Program-made: the position numbers and the translations under genes
The notes under the pieces: model-generated
What the model was told of the DNA's origin: nothing
The model's database searches: none
Seen by the model: the letters and a program-made list of their open reading frames with translations, nothing else
Part shown: positions 47,553-58,384 of the stretch, one piece after another
Position numbering within the stretch: position 1 is the first letter of the stretch
Layout: each line of letters opens with the position of its first letter
From: Prochlorococcus marinus str. SB
GTDB taxonomy: Bacteria > Cyanobacteriota > Cyanobacteriia > PCC-6307 > Cyanobiaceae
Reading direction: 5' to 3'
DNA: 64,000 nt
Assembly: GCF_000760115.1 (NCBI RefSeq)
Contig: NZ_JNAS01000002.1
Location: 1-64,000 of the forward strand

Positions 47553-49004
47553 TCATACTTTTTTTAAAGATGGATCAGCTGATTGGCCGTAAGAAAATTT
47601 TTCAACTTCAGCAACATCTGGCGATGGTTCTTTTATTCCGCAAACATCCTTATACATAACTTCGTATTCAAGAGCTGATCTCTGCCAACTAAACTCTTGG
47701 CTCATGGCTCTTTTTTGCAGTAATTCCCAACTTTCTTTATGCCTAAAGGCTTCCCAGGACCTTACTAAAGAAGTATAAAAATCTATAGGTTCAAAGCGAT
47801 CAAAGCAAAATCCCGTACCATTATTATTTTCCGGGTCATGAGGTAAAACTGTATCAACTAAACCTCCAACTCGCCTTACTATAGGGATAGAACCATACCT
47901 CATAGCAAGGAGTTGACTAATTCCACAAGGTTCGAATCTACTTGGCATTAAAAATGCATCAGAGCCACCGTAGATAAGCCTTGATAAAGAATCATCATAG
48001 GTAAGAAATACTGAGAATCTTCCTGGGTAATCTAACGCCAGTTGCCATAATCCAGACTCTAAATATCTATCTCCAGTCCCTAAAACAGCAATTTGAGAAT
48101 CTGTATAGGCTAATAGTCTTCTTGAAACTTGTAAAAGTAAGTCAACCCCTTTCTGATCAACTAACCTACTGACCATACCTAAAAGATATTTTTTAGGATT
48201 AACTTCGAGACCCATTTCTCTCTGCAGAATTTTTTTATTTTCTAGCCTATTTTCTAAATTCTTAATACTAAATTTTGCAGGTAAAACTGGATCTTTGGCT
48301 GGATTCCATTCATCAAGATCTATGCCATTAAGAATTCCCCTTAATTTACCTGAAATGTAATTAAGTAATCCTTCTAGGCTTTCCCCATATTCATGGGTTT
48401 TAATCTCATCTGCATAAGTCGGAGAAACAGCATTGACCCTATCTGCGTACAACATTGCCGCAGCCATCGTGTGGTCTCCATGCATATACCAAGGACACCA
48501 AGTCATTTTTTCAAGTTTCCACCTCCAAGGGCCTTGGTACTTTAAATTATGAATTGTGAAAACAGTACTAATTTCGGGATCCTGATGCATCCACACAGGA
48601 ATCATTCCTGTGTGCCAATCATGGCAATGGAGAACTTGAGGTTTCCAACAATTCCAGGCAAATTCTGAAGTGGCACTAGCAAAAAATGTAAAGCGCCAGT
48701 CCTCATTTTCGCCTCCATATATTTGGTCAGAGTCAAATGTTGGATGACCCACTAGGTAAATTACATAATTATGAATGGGATGTTTTGCTTCATATACGGC
48801 AAAATCAGTGCCCATTGTATTTGCTCTAAATACTGGTTCATTCGATACCTCTAAAAGACTCCACAATTTTCCATATCCTGGAATTATTACCCTTACATCG
48901 TGACCAAGTTTTATCAAAGATGGAGGCAACGAACCAACCACATCTCCCATACCTCCAACTTTGATCATTGGAGCACATTCAGCAGCGGCAAGAAGAATTC
49001 TCAT
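47553..49004 (-). CDS. glgA: glycogen synthase
   Basis: 483 residues, GT5. ADP-glucose-binding [16 protein letters not shown] at the N-terminus, [13 protein letters not shown], and the C-terminal [21 protein letters not shown] with GGLVDTV. Elongates glycogen from ADP-glucose. It starts 36 bp after menB. Confidence 0.96.
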   Translation of the reverse strand: MRILLAAAECAPMIKVGGMGDVVGSLPPSLIKLGHDVRVIIPGYGKLWSLLEVSNEPVFRANTMGTDFAVYEAKHPIHNYVIYLVGHPTFDSDQIYGGENEDWRFTFFASATSEFAWNCWKPQVLHCHDWHTGMIPVWMHQDPEISTVFTIHNLKYQGPWRWKLEKMTWCPWYMHGDHTMAAAMLYADRVNAVSPTYADEIKTHEYGESLEGLLNYISGKLRGILNGIDLDEWNPAKDPVLPAKFSIKNLENRLENKKILQREMGLEVNPKKYLLGMVSRLVDQKGVDLLLQVSRRLLAYTDSQIAVLGTGDRYLESGLWQLALDYPGRFSVFLTYDDSLSRLIYGGSDAFLMPSRFEPCGISQLLAMRYGSIPIVRRVGGLVDTVLPHDPENNNGTGFCFDRFEPIDFYTSLVRSWEAFRHKESWELLQKRAMSQEFSWQRSALEYEVMYKDVCGIKEPSPDVAEVEKFSYGQSADPSLKKV

Positions 49005-49040
49005 TGATAATTATTTAAAAAAGTTCTTTTGAAAAATAAA

Positions 49041-49898
49041 CTAGGGTGTCCACTTATAGTCAGAAAAGTCTGGTGGACGCTTTTCAAGAAAGGCATTTCT
49101 ACCTTCTTGAGCTTCTTCAGTCGAATAGAATAATTGAGTTGTGAATCCAGATAATTCTTGAATACCTGCAATCCCATCATTCTCTGCATTGAATGAAGCT
49201 TTAAGAATACGAATAGCAGTTGGACTATTTCGTAAAATCTCTCTTGCCCAGATTACACCCTCAGCTTCTAATTCTTCAATCTTTGTAATTGCATTTATCA
49301 AGCCCATCTTCAGAGCTTCCTTGGAATTATATTTTCTACACAAAAACCAAATTTCTTTTGCTTTTCTTTGACCAACAAGTCTTGCTAAATAACTAGATCC
49401 AAAACCTGCATCAAAACTACCAACTCTTGGACCTGTTTGACCAAATATTGCATTTTCAGAGGCGATACTGAGATCACAAATTAGATGAAGTACCTGCCCT
49501 CCTCCAATTGCGAAACCAGGAACTAAGGCAATAACTACTTTAGGCAAACTTCTTATTAATCTTTGAAGTTCAAGTACATTTAATCTCTGCTTCCCTTCAT
49601 CATTTTTATATCCATTTTTACCCCTTACACTCTGGTCACCTCCAGAGCAAAAAGAATAAATGCCTTTCTTGTCAGGTCCCGCACCTGTAAAGAGAACTAC
49701 GCCAATAGTTTCATCATTTCTTACGATATCAAATGCGTCAATGAGTTCATCTACAGTTTGAGGCCTAAATGCATTTCTTTTTTCAGGCCGATTAATTGCA
49801 ATTCTCGCAATTCCCTCATCTGATTTGTGAAACAATATATCTTCATAAGATTTGCACTCTGACCAATTTAAAGTTGTTTTACCAGGTAATACTTTCAT
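49041..49898 (-). CDS. menB: 1,4-dihydroxy-2-naphthoyl-CoA synthase
   Basis: 285 residues, crotonase fold. [67 protein letters not shown] and the C-terminal [12 protein letters not shown] are typical of MenB. Ring closure of succinylbenzoyl-CoA in phylloquinone (PSI cofactor) synthesis. Precedes glgA and follows menD by 35 bp on the same strand. Confidence 0.97.
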   Translation of the reverse strand: MKVLPGKTTLNWSECKSYEDILFHKSDEGIARIAINRPEKRNAFRPQTVDELIDAFDIVRNDETIGVVLFTGAGPDKKGIYSFCSGGDQSVRGKNGYKNDEGKQRLNVLELQRLIRSLPKVVIALVPGFAIGGGQVLHLICDLSIASENAIFGQTGPRVGSFDAGFGSSYLARLVGQRKAKEIWFLCRKYNSKEALKMGLINAITKIEELEAEGVIWAREILRNSPTAIRILKASFNAENDGIAGIQELSGFTTQLFYSTEEAQEGRNAFLEKRPPDFSDYKWTP

Positions 49899-49933
49899 GA
49901 AATCTAATTATTCAAAAATAGAAAATGATAAAT

Positions 49934-51697
49934 TTAACTGCCAATTATTTTTTCTAGCAGAGCATTTTTTTCACAAATTTCATTTTCTGGATCAACATCA
50001 ACTTTAATTATTACAGATTTCTGGATAGAAATGCTCCAATCTAATGCCTCTCGTAATTTTTTAAAATTTGCCACACTTTTAAAGTTTACTTGAAAGCCCT
50101 CTGCGAGTTTTGGCCAGTTTATTTCTTTAGGCATAAGAAATAGTTTTTTTAATTCATCTTCTTTTAAATTATTTTTATAAATGCGATTAAATATATTTCC
50201 GCCATTATTATTTATTAAAAGTATTGTTAAATTCATGTCGATTGAATTTTCAATCAGCCAACCGTTTATATCATGAATAAAAGCCAAATCTCCAGTCACA
50301 AGAAGTAGAGGATTTTTAATTCTAGAAATACCTAATGCAAGAGATAAAGTACCGTCTATACCAGAAGCGCCCCTAAAACTGAAACAGTTTCTTGTTAAAG
50401 TACCATTCTCAGAAAATGTGAGCCAATCTCTAATTGGGCTACTTGCGGAGAGCATTATAGGATTTTCAGCTGGCCAAAGTTTTGGGACAAGGTTTGCAAG
50501 CATATACTCAGTAATTTGATTGTCTTGAGTAATTTTCTCTTTTAAAATACCTCTAATCTTCTCGCCTTCCTCTATTAGATCTAAAGCCATTGGAGTAAGA
50601 GATTTTTTGTTTTTTTCGTTAATTGATAATTCTTCTAGCAATAGATTAGTAAAATTTGAAAGCCCAAAATCATATTCAAATGATTTTTTTATTGGGTCCA
50701 ATTTTCTATAGTTTTTTTCTTTTACAAGAATTTGTATACCTTCGAAAGTTGTTAAAAATTTCTCCAAATCTATTGAAGATGACATGGGGCCAAGCCTCAA
50801 AAGTTGATGACAATTTATTGAATTTTTATTTTTTCTTAAGACTAATTCCCAATTCACAACTAATCCTCTCAAATCAGAATAAACTCCTGAAACAGGATCA
50901 GCAAATACTGGCCAACCAGTAATTTCTTGCAATCTTTCTAAAGATTTATTGAAAGAAATTAAATCATTTATGGAACCTTGATAGGGACCTACCAAAATAA
51001 TGCCAGATTCATCTAAATTTAAATTTTTTGAAATTTCTAAGAGTTTGTTTTTATCAGATTTTATTTCAACTTCCTGAGATATATATTTTTTCTTTAAATA
51101 AATTCTTTCAAAAACCTCTAAAACATTTTTTTTATTTAAAAGTGAAATACCTAAAGGCTTATCAATAGGAATATTTAAATGAATAGGCCCAGGGAAAGTT
51201 GATATTTGTTTCTCAGTAATTCGAACTAAATTCAGGATTTCATTTTCTTGTGTTTCATGAAGTCCATTTAGATTCGTACTTAAAACCCTTCTGCAGACTG
51301 AAGTCAAAAAATCTTCTTGATTTACTGTTTGATTAGCCCCACAATCTTTTAATCTTAAGGGTCTATCAGCAGTAAGAAATATAATACCTTTACAAGACCG
51401 GTCTGCCTCAACTGCTGCTGGCAATAAGTTACTTACAGCAGTCCCAGAAGTGGTAATAACTAAAGAAAGATTACCTGATGCAGCAGAAATCCCAAGAGAG
51501 TGGAATCCCGCAGATCTCTCATCTATTGAATTAAAAATATTTACCAGTCCTAATTTATTTAATTCTCCAGCAGCTATCGCTAGGGGTGCTGATCTACTAC
51601 CTGGACATAGTATTAAATTTTGAACTCCTATTTTTATAAAGAGATTCAAAAGTTGTAAACTTCTAAGAAAATTTTTGCATTCAATAGATGATGTCAT
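49934..51697 (-). CDS. menD: SEPHCHC synthase
   Basis: 587 residues, thiamin-diphosphate enzyme. [52 protein letters not shown], and the ThDP-binding [15 protein letters not shown] with [10 protein letters not shown]. First committed step of phylloquinone synthesis from isochorismate and 2-oxoglutarate. Starts 50 bp from the divergent lepB, and is probably co-transcribed with menB. Confidence 0.97.
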   Translation of the reverse strand: MTSSIECKNFLRSLQLLNLFIKIGVQNLILCPGSRSAPLAIAAGELNKLGLVNIFNSIDERSAGFHSLGISAASGNLSLVITTSGTAVSNLLPAAVEADRSCKGIIFLTADRPLRLKDCGANQTVNQEDFLTSVCRRVLSTNLNGLHETQENEILNLVRITEKQISTFPGPIHLNIPIDKPLGISLLNKKNVLEVFERIYLKKKYISQEVEIKSDKNKLLEISKNLNLDESGIILVGPYQGSINDLISFNKSLERLQEITGWPVFADPVSGVYSDLRGLVVNWELVLRKNKNSINCHQLLRLGPMSSSIDLEKFLTTFEGIQILVKEKNYRKLDPIKKSFEYDFGLSNFTNLLLEELSINEKNKKSLTPMALDLIEEGEKIRGILKEKITQDNQITEYMLANLVPKLWPAENPIMLSASSPIRDWLTFSENGTLTRNCFSFRGASGIDGTLSLALGISRIKNPLLLVTGDLAFIHDINGWLIENSIDMNLTILLINNNGGNIFNRIYKNNLKEDELKKLFLMPKEINWPKLAEGFQVNFKSVANFKKLREALDWSISIQKSVIIKVDVDPENEICEKNALLEKIIGS

Positions 51698-51747
51698 AAT
51701 TTATATAAATGCTTTGGGATTTTCCTTATAACTGAATTAAATAAAAC

Positions 51748-52332
51748 ATGTCTACAACTCAAGAAAAAAGAAATTCAATAATAAAGGATTTAAAAAATCT
51801 TTTAATCTGGATATCTATAGCTTTAATTATACGATGGCAGGTTATAGAGCCAAGATGGATCCCCTCCGGTTCAATGCTTCCAACTCTTCAAATACAAGAT
51901 AAAATTCTGGTTGAGAAAATAACCCCCAAAATCACTTCCAAATCAAATCTTTCAAAATTAAAAAATAAAATAGTTGTTTTTAAGGTTCCGGAGCAATTAA
52001 TTAATGCTGGTTATGAAGCAGATACTGCACTAATAAAAAGAGTAATTGGAATACCTGGAGACAAAGTAGAAGTAAGAGACGGTAACCTTTACTTAAATAA
52101 TATCGCTCAAAAAAATTACGTTTTTGACAAAAATATTAATTATTCTATAGGGCCTTTTATTGTCCCAGAAGAGTCATTATGGGTAATGGGAGATAATAGA
52201 AATAACAGTATGGACTCACATATTTGGGGATTTTTACCCTATGAAAAGGTTATTGGTAAAGCCATTTTTAGATATTGGCCGTTTAATAAAATTGGACCTA
52301 TTCGGTTCCCTGCCCTTAATAATTTAGATTAA
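51748..52332 (+). CDS. lepB: signal peptidase I
   Basis: 194 residues with one N-terminal membrane span. Catalytic Ser in RWIPSGSMLPTLQ, Lys in ALIKRVIGIPGD, and the GDNRNNSMDSHIWG box, closing with a FRYWPFNKIG end. Cuts Sec signal peptides at the membrane. Divergent from menD. Confidence 0.95.
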   Translation: MSTTQEKRNSIIKDLKNLLIWISIALIIRWQVIEPRWIPSGSMLPTLQIQDKILVEKITPKITSKSNLSKLKNKIVVFKVPEQLINAGYEADTALIKRVIGIPGDKVEVRDGNLYLNNIAQKNYVFDKNINYSIGPFIVPEESLWVMGDNRNNSMDSHIWGFLPYEKVIGKAIFRYWPFNKIGPIRFPALNNLD

Positions 52333-52377
52333 TGGGTACTTGATGTTGTAGTGTTTTTATATCTTGAAGTTGTAGAA

Positions 52378-52713
52378 ATGTTTAATCCAGAATTTCTTGC
52401 TACTGAAAATAATGATCCAAACGATGAGAATGATTTAATCCAATATTTACAAAAACAATCTCCAGAAGTTTTGCAAAGAGTAGCAAAATCAGCTAGTGAA
52501 GATATTCAAGAAATTATTAGACATAATGTTCAAGGTCTTCTTGGAATGCTTCCTTCAGATCAATTTGATGTAAAAATAACATCTTCAAAAGACAACATTG
52601 CTAATTTATTATCTTCTGCAATGATGACAGGATATTTCTTAAGACAAATGGAGCAAAGAAAAGAGCTGGAACAAACTCTTAAAAATGATGAGAACATGTC
52701 TATTGAAGAATAA
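52378..52713 (+). CDS. DUF760-family protein
   Basis: 111 residues from the ATG at 52378; the earlier in-frame start adds nine residues with no similarity. LIQYLQKQSPEVLQRVAKSASEDIQEIIRHNVQGLLGMLPSDQFDV, then NLLSSAMMTGYFLRQMEQR, is the DUF760 pattern found in cyanobacteria and plastids. Helical; role unknown. 45 bp after lepB. Confidence 0.8.
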   Translation: MFNPEFLATENNDPNDENDLIQYLQKQSPEVLQRVAKSASEDIQEIIRHNVQGLLGMLPSDQFDVKITSSKDNIANLLSSAMMTGYFLRQMEQRKELEQTLKNDENMSIEE

Positions 52714-52719
52714 TTGTTT

Positions 52720-53892
52720 TTAAAGATTTACTTCTTCAGGAATTATTCCTAGTTCAAACAACTTTTTATATAAACCCATCAAAAATTTATTATCCTCAGG
52801 AAGTTTGTCCCACTTTTGGGAATTAATTTCATTAATTAATTTTTGACAATCCTCTATTGTAAATTTAATAGGGGCCGTAAAATGAGCTGGAATTAAATAT
52901 TCCATATCTTCAAAACACTTAATATTTTCTAACCATTTGAGTAAAACTTCTTTTGAACGCGGAAAAATTAATTTCTGTAAAACTGGTGCAATTTGAATCT
53001 TAGGAGTATCTTTACCCATTATTTCAACAAGGGAAGATTCCCAATCTTCGTCCCACAAAAAGGGATAAATACCGAAATGAGATCTCCAATTCCTTAGATC
53101 TTTTTTGAATGAATACTTAAATATTTTTTTTAAAGGTGGAATATTTAATTTACCTGGTTTTAAAAAAGATGAAAACAAGACTAACCTTTTCCATCCTTTT
53201 TTTCTATTTTCGATGGAGTCAATCAAAGGTTCATCTCCTCTTTCTCTAGAATGAAAAAGAAGTGGAGTTGGATCAAAATCAAATATCTCAGGGGGAGTAG
53301 AGTCTATTCCAACTATTGCGTCTGTCACATGAAGTGTTTTCGTAGGATAATGGAAACAGCTTATCTCCTGATATCTTCCAAGTCCTAAATTTAGAGGGCC
53401 TAATGAAGACCATTTAAAAAAGTTTGGATGTGGAGTACCTTCCTCAAAGAGTATTCTTGATCTTTTTGATGGAATTCCTAAGAAATCTAGTGGTAGATTT
53501 ATGGGGAAACTCCATTGTCCAGGACAAAGCCAAATTTCTGCATCTTTAAAAGTTCTTGAAAGAGCTGGAAGTCCGATTTTATGTTCTAGTCCAGAAGCAC
53601 TAGGTAGAATTATTGTTTTTACTTTGCCATGAATTGTAATTAATTTTTCTAACTCATTTATTAATTCTTTTGTCGGAGGTAGTGGATTTATTATCATCAA
53701 GCCATTATCAACCTTTATTACCGTCATTCTTATTGGAACAGCAACATAATAAAGTCCCTGTATTTGTTCCAAGGACCATATTTGATCAGGAATTAATTCT
53801 TTTAAAATTGTTTTCTTTTTTCCATAAGGATATAAGGGGAATAATGGCCACCAATTCCACTTTTTATTTAAAGTATCATCCACCACAATCAT
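52720..53892 (-). CDS. DUF4336 protein (metallo-beta-lactamase-like)
   Basis: 390 residues. IRMTVIKVDNGLMIINPLPPTKELINELEKL and IILPSASGLEHKIGLP recall a metallo-beta-lactamase-like fold with degenerate metal sites, as in DUF4336. It overlaps the last 4 bp of the mntB-like permease gene and is thus in the manganese transporter operon. Biochemistry unknown. Confidence 0.75.
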   Translation of the reverse strand: MIVVDDTLNKKWNWWPLFPLYPYGKKKTILKELIPDQIWSLEQIQGLYYVAVPIRMTVIKVDNGLMIINPLPPTKELINELEKLITIHGKVKTIILPSASGLEHKIGLPALSRTFKDAEIWLCPGQWSFPINLPLDFLGIPSKRSRILFEEGTPHPNFFKWSSLGPLNLGLGRYQEISCFHYPTKTLHVTDAIVGIDSTPPEIFDFDPTPLLFHSRERGDEPLIDSIENRKKGWKRLVLFSSFLKPGKLNIPPLKKIFKYSFKKDLRNWRSHFGIYPFLWDEDWESSLVEIMGKDTPKIQIAPVLQKLIFPRSKEVLLKWLENIKCFEDMEYLIPAHFTAPIKFTIEDCQKLINEINSQKWDKLPEDNKFLMGLYKKLFELGIIPEEVNL

Positions 53893-54761
53893 TTATACCC
53901 AGCAAATAATTTCTTTAACTTAAATATTCCGTATCTTGGAGCGAATAAAAAAGCAAATAAAAATATAAAAGTTTGTGCCAAGACAATTGATCCACCTGTT
54001 TCAAGATCAAACCAAAAACTAACATAGATTCCTATAAGGCTTGAAATGATTGCACTTAATACTGAAATTACTGTCATATTATCAAACTTATCCGTAAGTA
54101 AATATGCTGTAGCCCCTGGTGTAATCAACATTGCAACTACCAAAATAATTCCTACAGACTGCAACCCCACAACAGCTGCCAAAGATAAACATGTGAGGAG
54201 TAAATAATGAAGAAAAAATACATTAATCCCAACTGTTTTTGCATGCCTAGGGTCGAAACAATAAAGCATTAAATCTTTTCTGAAAATTGATAAAAGGATT
54301 ACTACTAATAAAGAAATGAATATAGTTTGTTTTACATCTGAAAGTGATATTCCTAATGGACTACCAAAAAGAATAGAGTGCAGATCAATATTACTTTTAA
54401 TCTTAGAAACCAATACTATTCCAAGAGCGAAAAATCCAGTAAATACCAACCCAATAACAGTATCTTCCTTAACTCTAGATTTCTGCTTAATAAACCCTAT
54501 CAACGCTACAGAACCAACTCCGAAAATAAATGCCCCTAATGAGAAAGGAAGACCTAATGCATAAGCAACCACAACACCAGGCATTACCGAATGTGACACT
54601 GCATCTCCCATTAAAGCCCATCCTTTAAGAGTCAAATAACTTGATAGAAAACCACAAACAGCCGCAACTAATGAACTCATAAGAAGTGCTTTTCTCATAA
54701 AGTCATGAGTTAAAGGATCTGTGATGAATGTATCTAAAGTTAAAAAAGAACAGAGCTCCAT
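53889..54761 (-). CDS. mntB: manganese/zinc-type ABC permease
   Basis: 290 residues, ABC-3 family with about 8-9 spans. LMGDAVSHSVMPGVVVAYALGLPFSLGAFIFG and VGIILVVAMLITPGATAYLL are family marks. It follows the ATPase gene by 12 bp. The metal is inferred from the binding protein: Mn2+ rather than Zn2+. Confidence 0.88.
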   Translation of the reverse strand: MELCSFLTLDTFITDPLTHDFMRKALLMSSLVAAVCGFLSSYLTLKGWALMGDAVSHSVMPGVVVAYALGLPFSLGAFIFGVGSVALIGFIKQKSRVKEDTVIGLVFTGFFALGIVLVSKIKSNIDLHSILFGSPLGISLSDVKQTIFISLLVVILLSIFRKDLMLYCFDPRHAKTVGINVFFLHYLLLTCLSLAAVVGLQSVGIILVVAMLITPGATAYLLTDKFDNMTVISVLSAIISSLIGIYVSFWFDLETGGSIVLAQTFIFLFAFLFAPRYGIFKLKKLFAGYK

Positions 54762-54773
54762 ATAAATTAAAAT

Positions 54774-55538
54774 TTAGGATTCAGGTCCAAACAAGAAATC
54801 AGGTGAGATCCCTCCAAAAGTAGTTGTAATATTTTCAGGGGTAAACACTTCAGAGGTTTCACCATAAGCTACAACAGTTTTATTTATTAAAAGAACCAAA
54901 TCACAAAATTCACGGACATGAATCATATCGTGCGTTGATAATAATATGGTTTTCCCCTCATTTTTAAATTGAATAAATAATTCCGAAATAAGTTTTTCAG
55001 TTCTTATATCAACACCTGAAAAAGGCTCATCAAGAAGAAGTATTGATGCTCTTTGCGCAATTGCTCTAGCTAAAAAAGTTCGTTTTCTTTGTCCTCCCGA
55101 TAAGTTTCCAATAGGTGTAGATAAATGATCAGTAAGATCAACTCTCTCAATAGCATCTTTAACCGCCTGAACATCAGACTCTCTAGGAGACCTAAAAATA
55201 TTCATCGAACCATATCTTCCCATCATCACTACATCCCAAACACTTATTGGAAATTGACTATCAATTCCCTCATTTTGAGGAACATAAGCAATTGTCTGAT
55301 CTTTTTGAGCAGATCTTACAGACTCTCCATTTATTCTAATTTTTCCCTTTGAAATATTTACAAAGCCGGTTAAAGCATTAAAGAAAGTTGTTTTACCAGC
55401 CCCGTTCATCCCTACTAACCCACAAATCTGGCCAGGTTTCAATCTTAAATTGGCATCATACAAAGCCACCTTACCGTTGTAATCTACGCAAATATTCTCT
55501 GCCTCAATCCTAAAGTTTTGATAATTGATTTTTTCCAT
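54774..55538 (-). CDS. mntA: metal ABC transporter ATPase
   Basis: 254 residues. Walker A GLVGMNGAGKTTFF, signature NLSGGQRKRTFLARAIA, Walker B ILLLDEPFSGVD and the switch His in LLSTHDM. Drives uptake with the permease and binding protein on either side (3-12 bp gaps). Name follows the MntCAB order. Confidence 0.9.
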   Translation of the reverse strand: MEKINYQNFRIEAENICVDYNGKVALYDANLRLKPGQICGLVGMNGAGKTTFFNALTGFVNISKGKIRINGESVRSAQKDQTIAYVPQNEGIDSQFPISVWDVVMMGRYGSMNIFRSPRESDVQAVKDAIERVDLTDHLSTPIGNLSGGQRKRTFLARAIAQRASILLLDEPFSGVDIRTEKLISELFIQFKNEGKTILLSTHDMIHVREFCDLVLLINKTVVAYGETSEVFTPENITTTFGGISPDFLFGPES

Positions 55539-55541
55539 AAT

Positions 55542-56441
55542 TCAAAAAAGTCCTTTTTTAATCAAATCCAAATTATGCTCAAGCATTTTTATATAGGAAC
55601 TAGCAGGCCCACTATCATCAGATAGTGAATCAACAAAAAGATTTCCTCCAAAATTAGCCCCAGTTTCGTTTGCAACAACCATTTGAGATTCGTTACTTAC
55701 AGTACTTTCGCAAAATACAGATGGAACATTTTTTTCTTTAACTAGTGAGATTGTTCTTGCCATTCTTTTGGGAGTAATTTGACTCTCAGCATTAACTGGC
55801 CACAAATAAACTTCCTCTAATCCATAATCATTTGTCAGATACGAAAAAGCACCTTCACAACTTACTAAATACCTCCTGTCTTTATTTAAGTTATTAATAA
55901 AAAGTGAGAATTCTTTATCTATTTTAGATAGTTTATCTTTATAAATTTTTCCATTTTCTTCAAATAATGTCCTTTTGGATGGCCTCAATTCTGATAAAGA
56001 ATCCACGAGAATATCTACGTATAGGATCCCTCTTTTTGGAGAAATCCATGCATGAGGATTGGGTTTCCCTTTATAAAAATCTTCACTGATAAAAATAGGA
56101 TCCAAATCTTCCGAGACAGTAATTCTTTTAACTTTTAAATTAGAGACAAATTTTTCAGCCCATAATTCAAATCCAAATCCATTATCAATAAAAACAAAAG
56201 CATTAGAGGCATTTACCAAATCACTTGGAGTTGGTTGGTAGCCATGAACTTCAACTCCAGGTTTCGTTATTGATCTAACAATAAAATCATCTTTAGCGAC
56301 ATTACTAATTATATCCGCCAAAACAGTGAAACTTGCCAGTATTACTTCTTTAGTTTCATTTTTATTTGATATTCTCTTACATGAGCCTGAAGCAATAGTA
56401 AGCAGAAGTATCAAACTTAAAAAAAAAATATTTTTTTTCAT
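55542..56441 (-). CDS. mntC: manganese-type ABC binding lipoprotein
   Basis: 299 residues from the ATG at 56441, which begins a clean lipoprotein signal (MKKNIFFLSLILLL...SGSC); an in-frame ATG at 56450 and a TTG at 56459 are alternatives. Cluster A-I binding protein with four metal ligands in VHGYQPTPSD (His), NPHAWISP (His), SCEGAFSYL (Glu) and DSLSDDSGPAS (Asp). The His-His-Glu-Asp set is that of Mn/Fe binders (PsaA, MntC). Zn-specific ZnuA has a third His and a His-rich loop, absent here. Confidence 0.88.
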   Translation of the reverse strand: MKKNIFFLSLILLLTIASGSCKRISNKNETKEVILASFTVLADIISNVAKDDFIVRSITKPGVEVHGYQPTPSDLVNASNAFVFIDNGFGFELWAEKFVSNLKVKRITVSEDLDPIFISEDFYKGKPNPHAWISPKRGILYVDILVDSLSELRPSKRTLFEENGKIYKDKLSKIDKEFSLFINNLNKDRRYLVSCEGAFSYLTNDYGLEEVYLWPVNAESQITPKRMARTISLVKEKNVPSVFCESTVSNESQMVVANETGANFGGNLFVDSLSDDSGPASSYIKMLEHNLDLIKKGLF

Positions 56442-56461
56442 TTTTAACATCCATCCCAAGA

Positions 56462-57796
56462 TTATGAATTAAAAGATAGTTTCATAAGTGGTTTTCTAAG
56501 ATCAGAAATAAATCCTTTCCAATTTATTTTTTCTTTTTCAAAAGCTTCTTCAACAATTTTCTCAGAATTTTTCTTTATAAAATCCAAATCAGGTTCTTCT
56601 ACTCCTTTTGTTATTGCCATAAAATCAGCCAAAGAACTTGACACTACTCTTGTTAAATAAGCAGCACTAACCGCCTGAAATGTTCCAGAGACAAGCCAAT
56701 TTGGGCCATGTAATTTTGTTATACCAATTAGAGTCTGCCCACTCCATTCAACAACTCCCTGAGCAATTGCAGTCTTTAAAATCTCTTTGGATACTTTATC
56801 TAAAATTTCAGGGGACCAATTACATCCCCATATAGACTTAATTTCTTTAATCATTAAAGAATTTAATACTGTCATTGCCATAACATCAATTGATGGGATT
56901 GGAGACAAGAAAACAGTTGTTGCGACAAGAATTTGATTTTTTCTTTGTATACCTTTTAACTGCATTCTTCTTATACCTTCAATTTCAGATTGCCAGGCAG
57001 CATGAAGTTCTTTCATGAGCCTTTTTTTTGTATTTTCAATATTTTTAGATGAACTTATGAAAAACTTCCTTAAAGAAAAAGGTATATTTGTTATTTCACT
57101 CTTATTCACATCAAAAGTAATAATTTTGTTTGTAAAGTCACTTGAAATTTGAGACTTTAAGTCCTCTATCTGATTTTTGGATTCTATTTGGTTGGAAGTT
57201 AAAGCCACCAACCAGATTGGCATATTTTTAGGAAACTTTTCCAGCCACAAAAAATCATTTGCCGACAAAGGCAAGTTTATAAAATACAAGATTGCATCAC
57301 TCTTCAAAGCTTCTTCTGGAATAACTTGAGAAGAATTGTATTTAGGCAGTTTTTCGTATAAATCAAAGTCAAACTTATCTGCTTTGAAATTACTTTTCAA
57401 AACAGATTGAAAACTTTGATAATCTTTTTGTCCAATGCAACTTATTTTTTCTTTTTCACATCTATTAAGAATAGATTCAAGTGTTTTTTGTCTTTTTGAA
57501 TTCTGTTTTTCTAATTCATTTGTTGCTTCTAGTTCTTCAAAAAAATTTAAATCTTCATTACATAGGTTTATCCAACCATCTAAATTACTTGGCTCATTAA
57601 ATTTAGGCTTATCATTCTTCAAGTAAAAATATCCCCCCAAACACAACGCAAAAAATCCTATTGAGCCTCCTGCAAAATGAATTAAGTCACTGACAAACCA
57701 TTCCCCAAAACCTAACAATAATAAAATAATAAGAAGATTTTTTTTTGGAAACTTTATGAAATCCTTTAAAAGGTTGTTTTTACTAATATCAAACAC
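56462..57796 (-). CDS. DUF697 membrane protein (YcjF-like)
   Basis: 444 residues. Two N-terminal spans, a middle region with P-loop-like remnants but no Walker A, and a C-terminal DUF697 domain: AAWQSEIEGIRRMQLKGIQRKNQILVA, FLSPIPSIDVMAMTVLNSLM and GTFQAVSAAYLTRVVSSSLADFM. This is the YcjF/DUF697 family of membrane proteins, often linked to GTPases. Here it is first in an operon with the manganese transporter, a link worth noting. Role unproven. Confidence 0.75.
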   Translation of the reverse strand: MFDISKNNLLKDFIKFPKKNLLIILLLLGFGEWFVSDLIHFAGGSIGFFALCLGGYFYLKNDKPKFNEPSNLDGWINLCNEDLNFFEELEATNELEKQNSKRQKTLESILNRCEKEKISCIGQKDYQSFQSVLKSNFKADKFDFDLYEKLPKYNSSQVIPEEALKSDAILYFINLPLSANDFLWLEKFPKNMPIWLVALTSNQIESKNQIEDLKSQISSDFTNKIITFDVNKSEITNIPFSLRKFFISSSKNIENTKKRLMKELHAAWQSEIEGIRRMQLKGIQRKNQILVATTVFLSPIPSIDVMAMTVLNSLMIKEIKSIWGCNWSPEILDKVSKEILKTAIAQGVVEWSGQTLIGITKLHGPNWLVSGTFQAVSAAYLTRVVSSSLADFMAITKGVEEPDLDFIKKNSEKIVEEAFEKEKINWKGFISDLRKPLMKLSFNS

Positions 57797-57961
57797 AATT
57801 CTTTATTTTTCTAATTTTATTTTAATGCAAGTTGTGAATGAGAAAAGCAAAATTTCATAAGTCGTTAATCAAAAGATAAAAATTTAAGCCTTTTAAAAAG
57901 ACTTATTGCATAACAAGATGCTAAGTTAATAGACTATTTAAATAACTTAAGAAACATTAAG

Positions 57962-58384
57962 ATGTCTAATTCAAATTTCAGCAATAATCCTGGACAAGAA
58001 AATTACAGAGGTCGTTCTAACAATGAAAGATCTAATTTCAGAGATAGATCGGGCGGCAGAAGAGATGGAGGAGGATTCCGCATAAGATTGAGTGATAACG
58101 AAATGAAAGCTGTTAAATCAATACAAGAGACCTTTCAATTAAGATCTACCGTTGCAGTTCTGGGTTTCTCTGTTAGAACACTTAGCGAAATGATCAAAGA
58201 CGAAAAATTGATTGAATCAATCAAAGAATATGCAAAAAATAATAAAAACTCTTCTCCTAGTAGACAATCACAAAATTCTTATGAAGAAAAGACAAAAAAA
58301 GCACCTGACCCTTTTGCAAGACCTGTAAAAAGTACATCAACTGAAGAGATCCAATCTAGCGAAGTAGAAGAGGATGGCAAATAA
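57962..58384 (+). CDS. RGG-rich conserved protein
   Basis: 140 residues. The N-terminal ~40 residues are disordered and rich in Arg/Gly/Asn (RGRSNN, RDRSGGRRDGGG), as in RNA-binding proteins. A conserved core FRIRLSDNEMKAVKSIQETFQLRSTVAVLGFSVRTLSEMI follows, then a charged tail. The core is conserved in picocyanobacteria, but its function is unknown. Overlaps the trpS start by 11 bp in another frame. Confidence 0.7.
   Translation: MSNSNFSNNPGQENYRGRSNNERSNFRDRSGGRRDGGGFRIRLSDNEMKAVKSIQETFQLRSTVAVLGFSVRTLSEMIKDEKLIESIKEYAKNNKNSSPSRQSQNSYEEKTKKAPDPFARPVKSTSTEEIQSSEVEEDGK

Noticed and set aside
55542-56441. Zinc-specific ZnuA identity for the metal-binding lipoprotein
   Set aside because: The His-rich loop is absent and the third ligand is Glu, which fits manganese-type binding proteins better.
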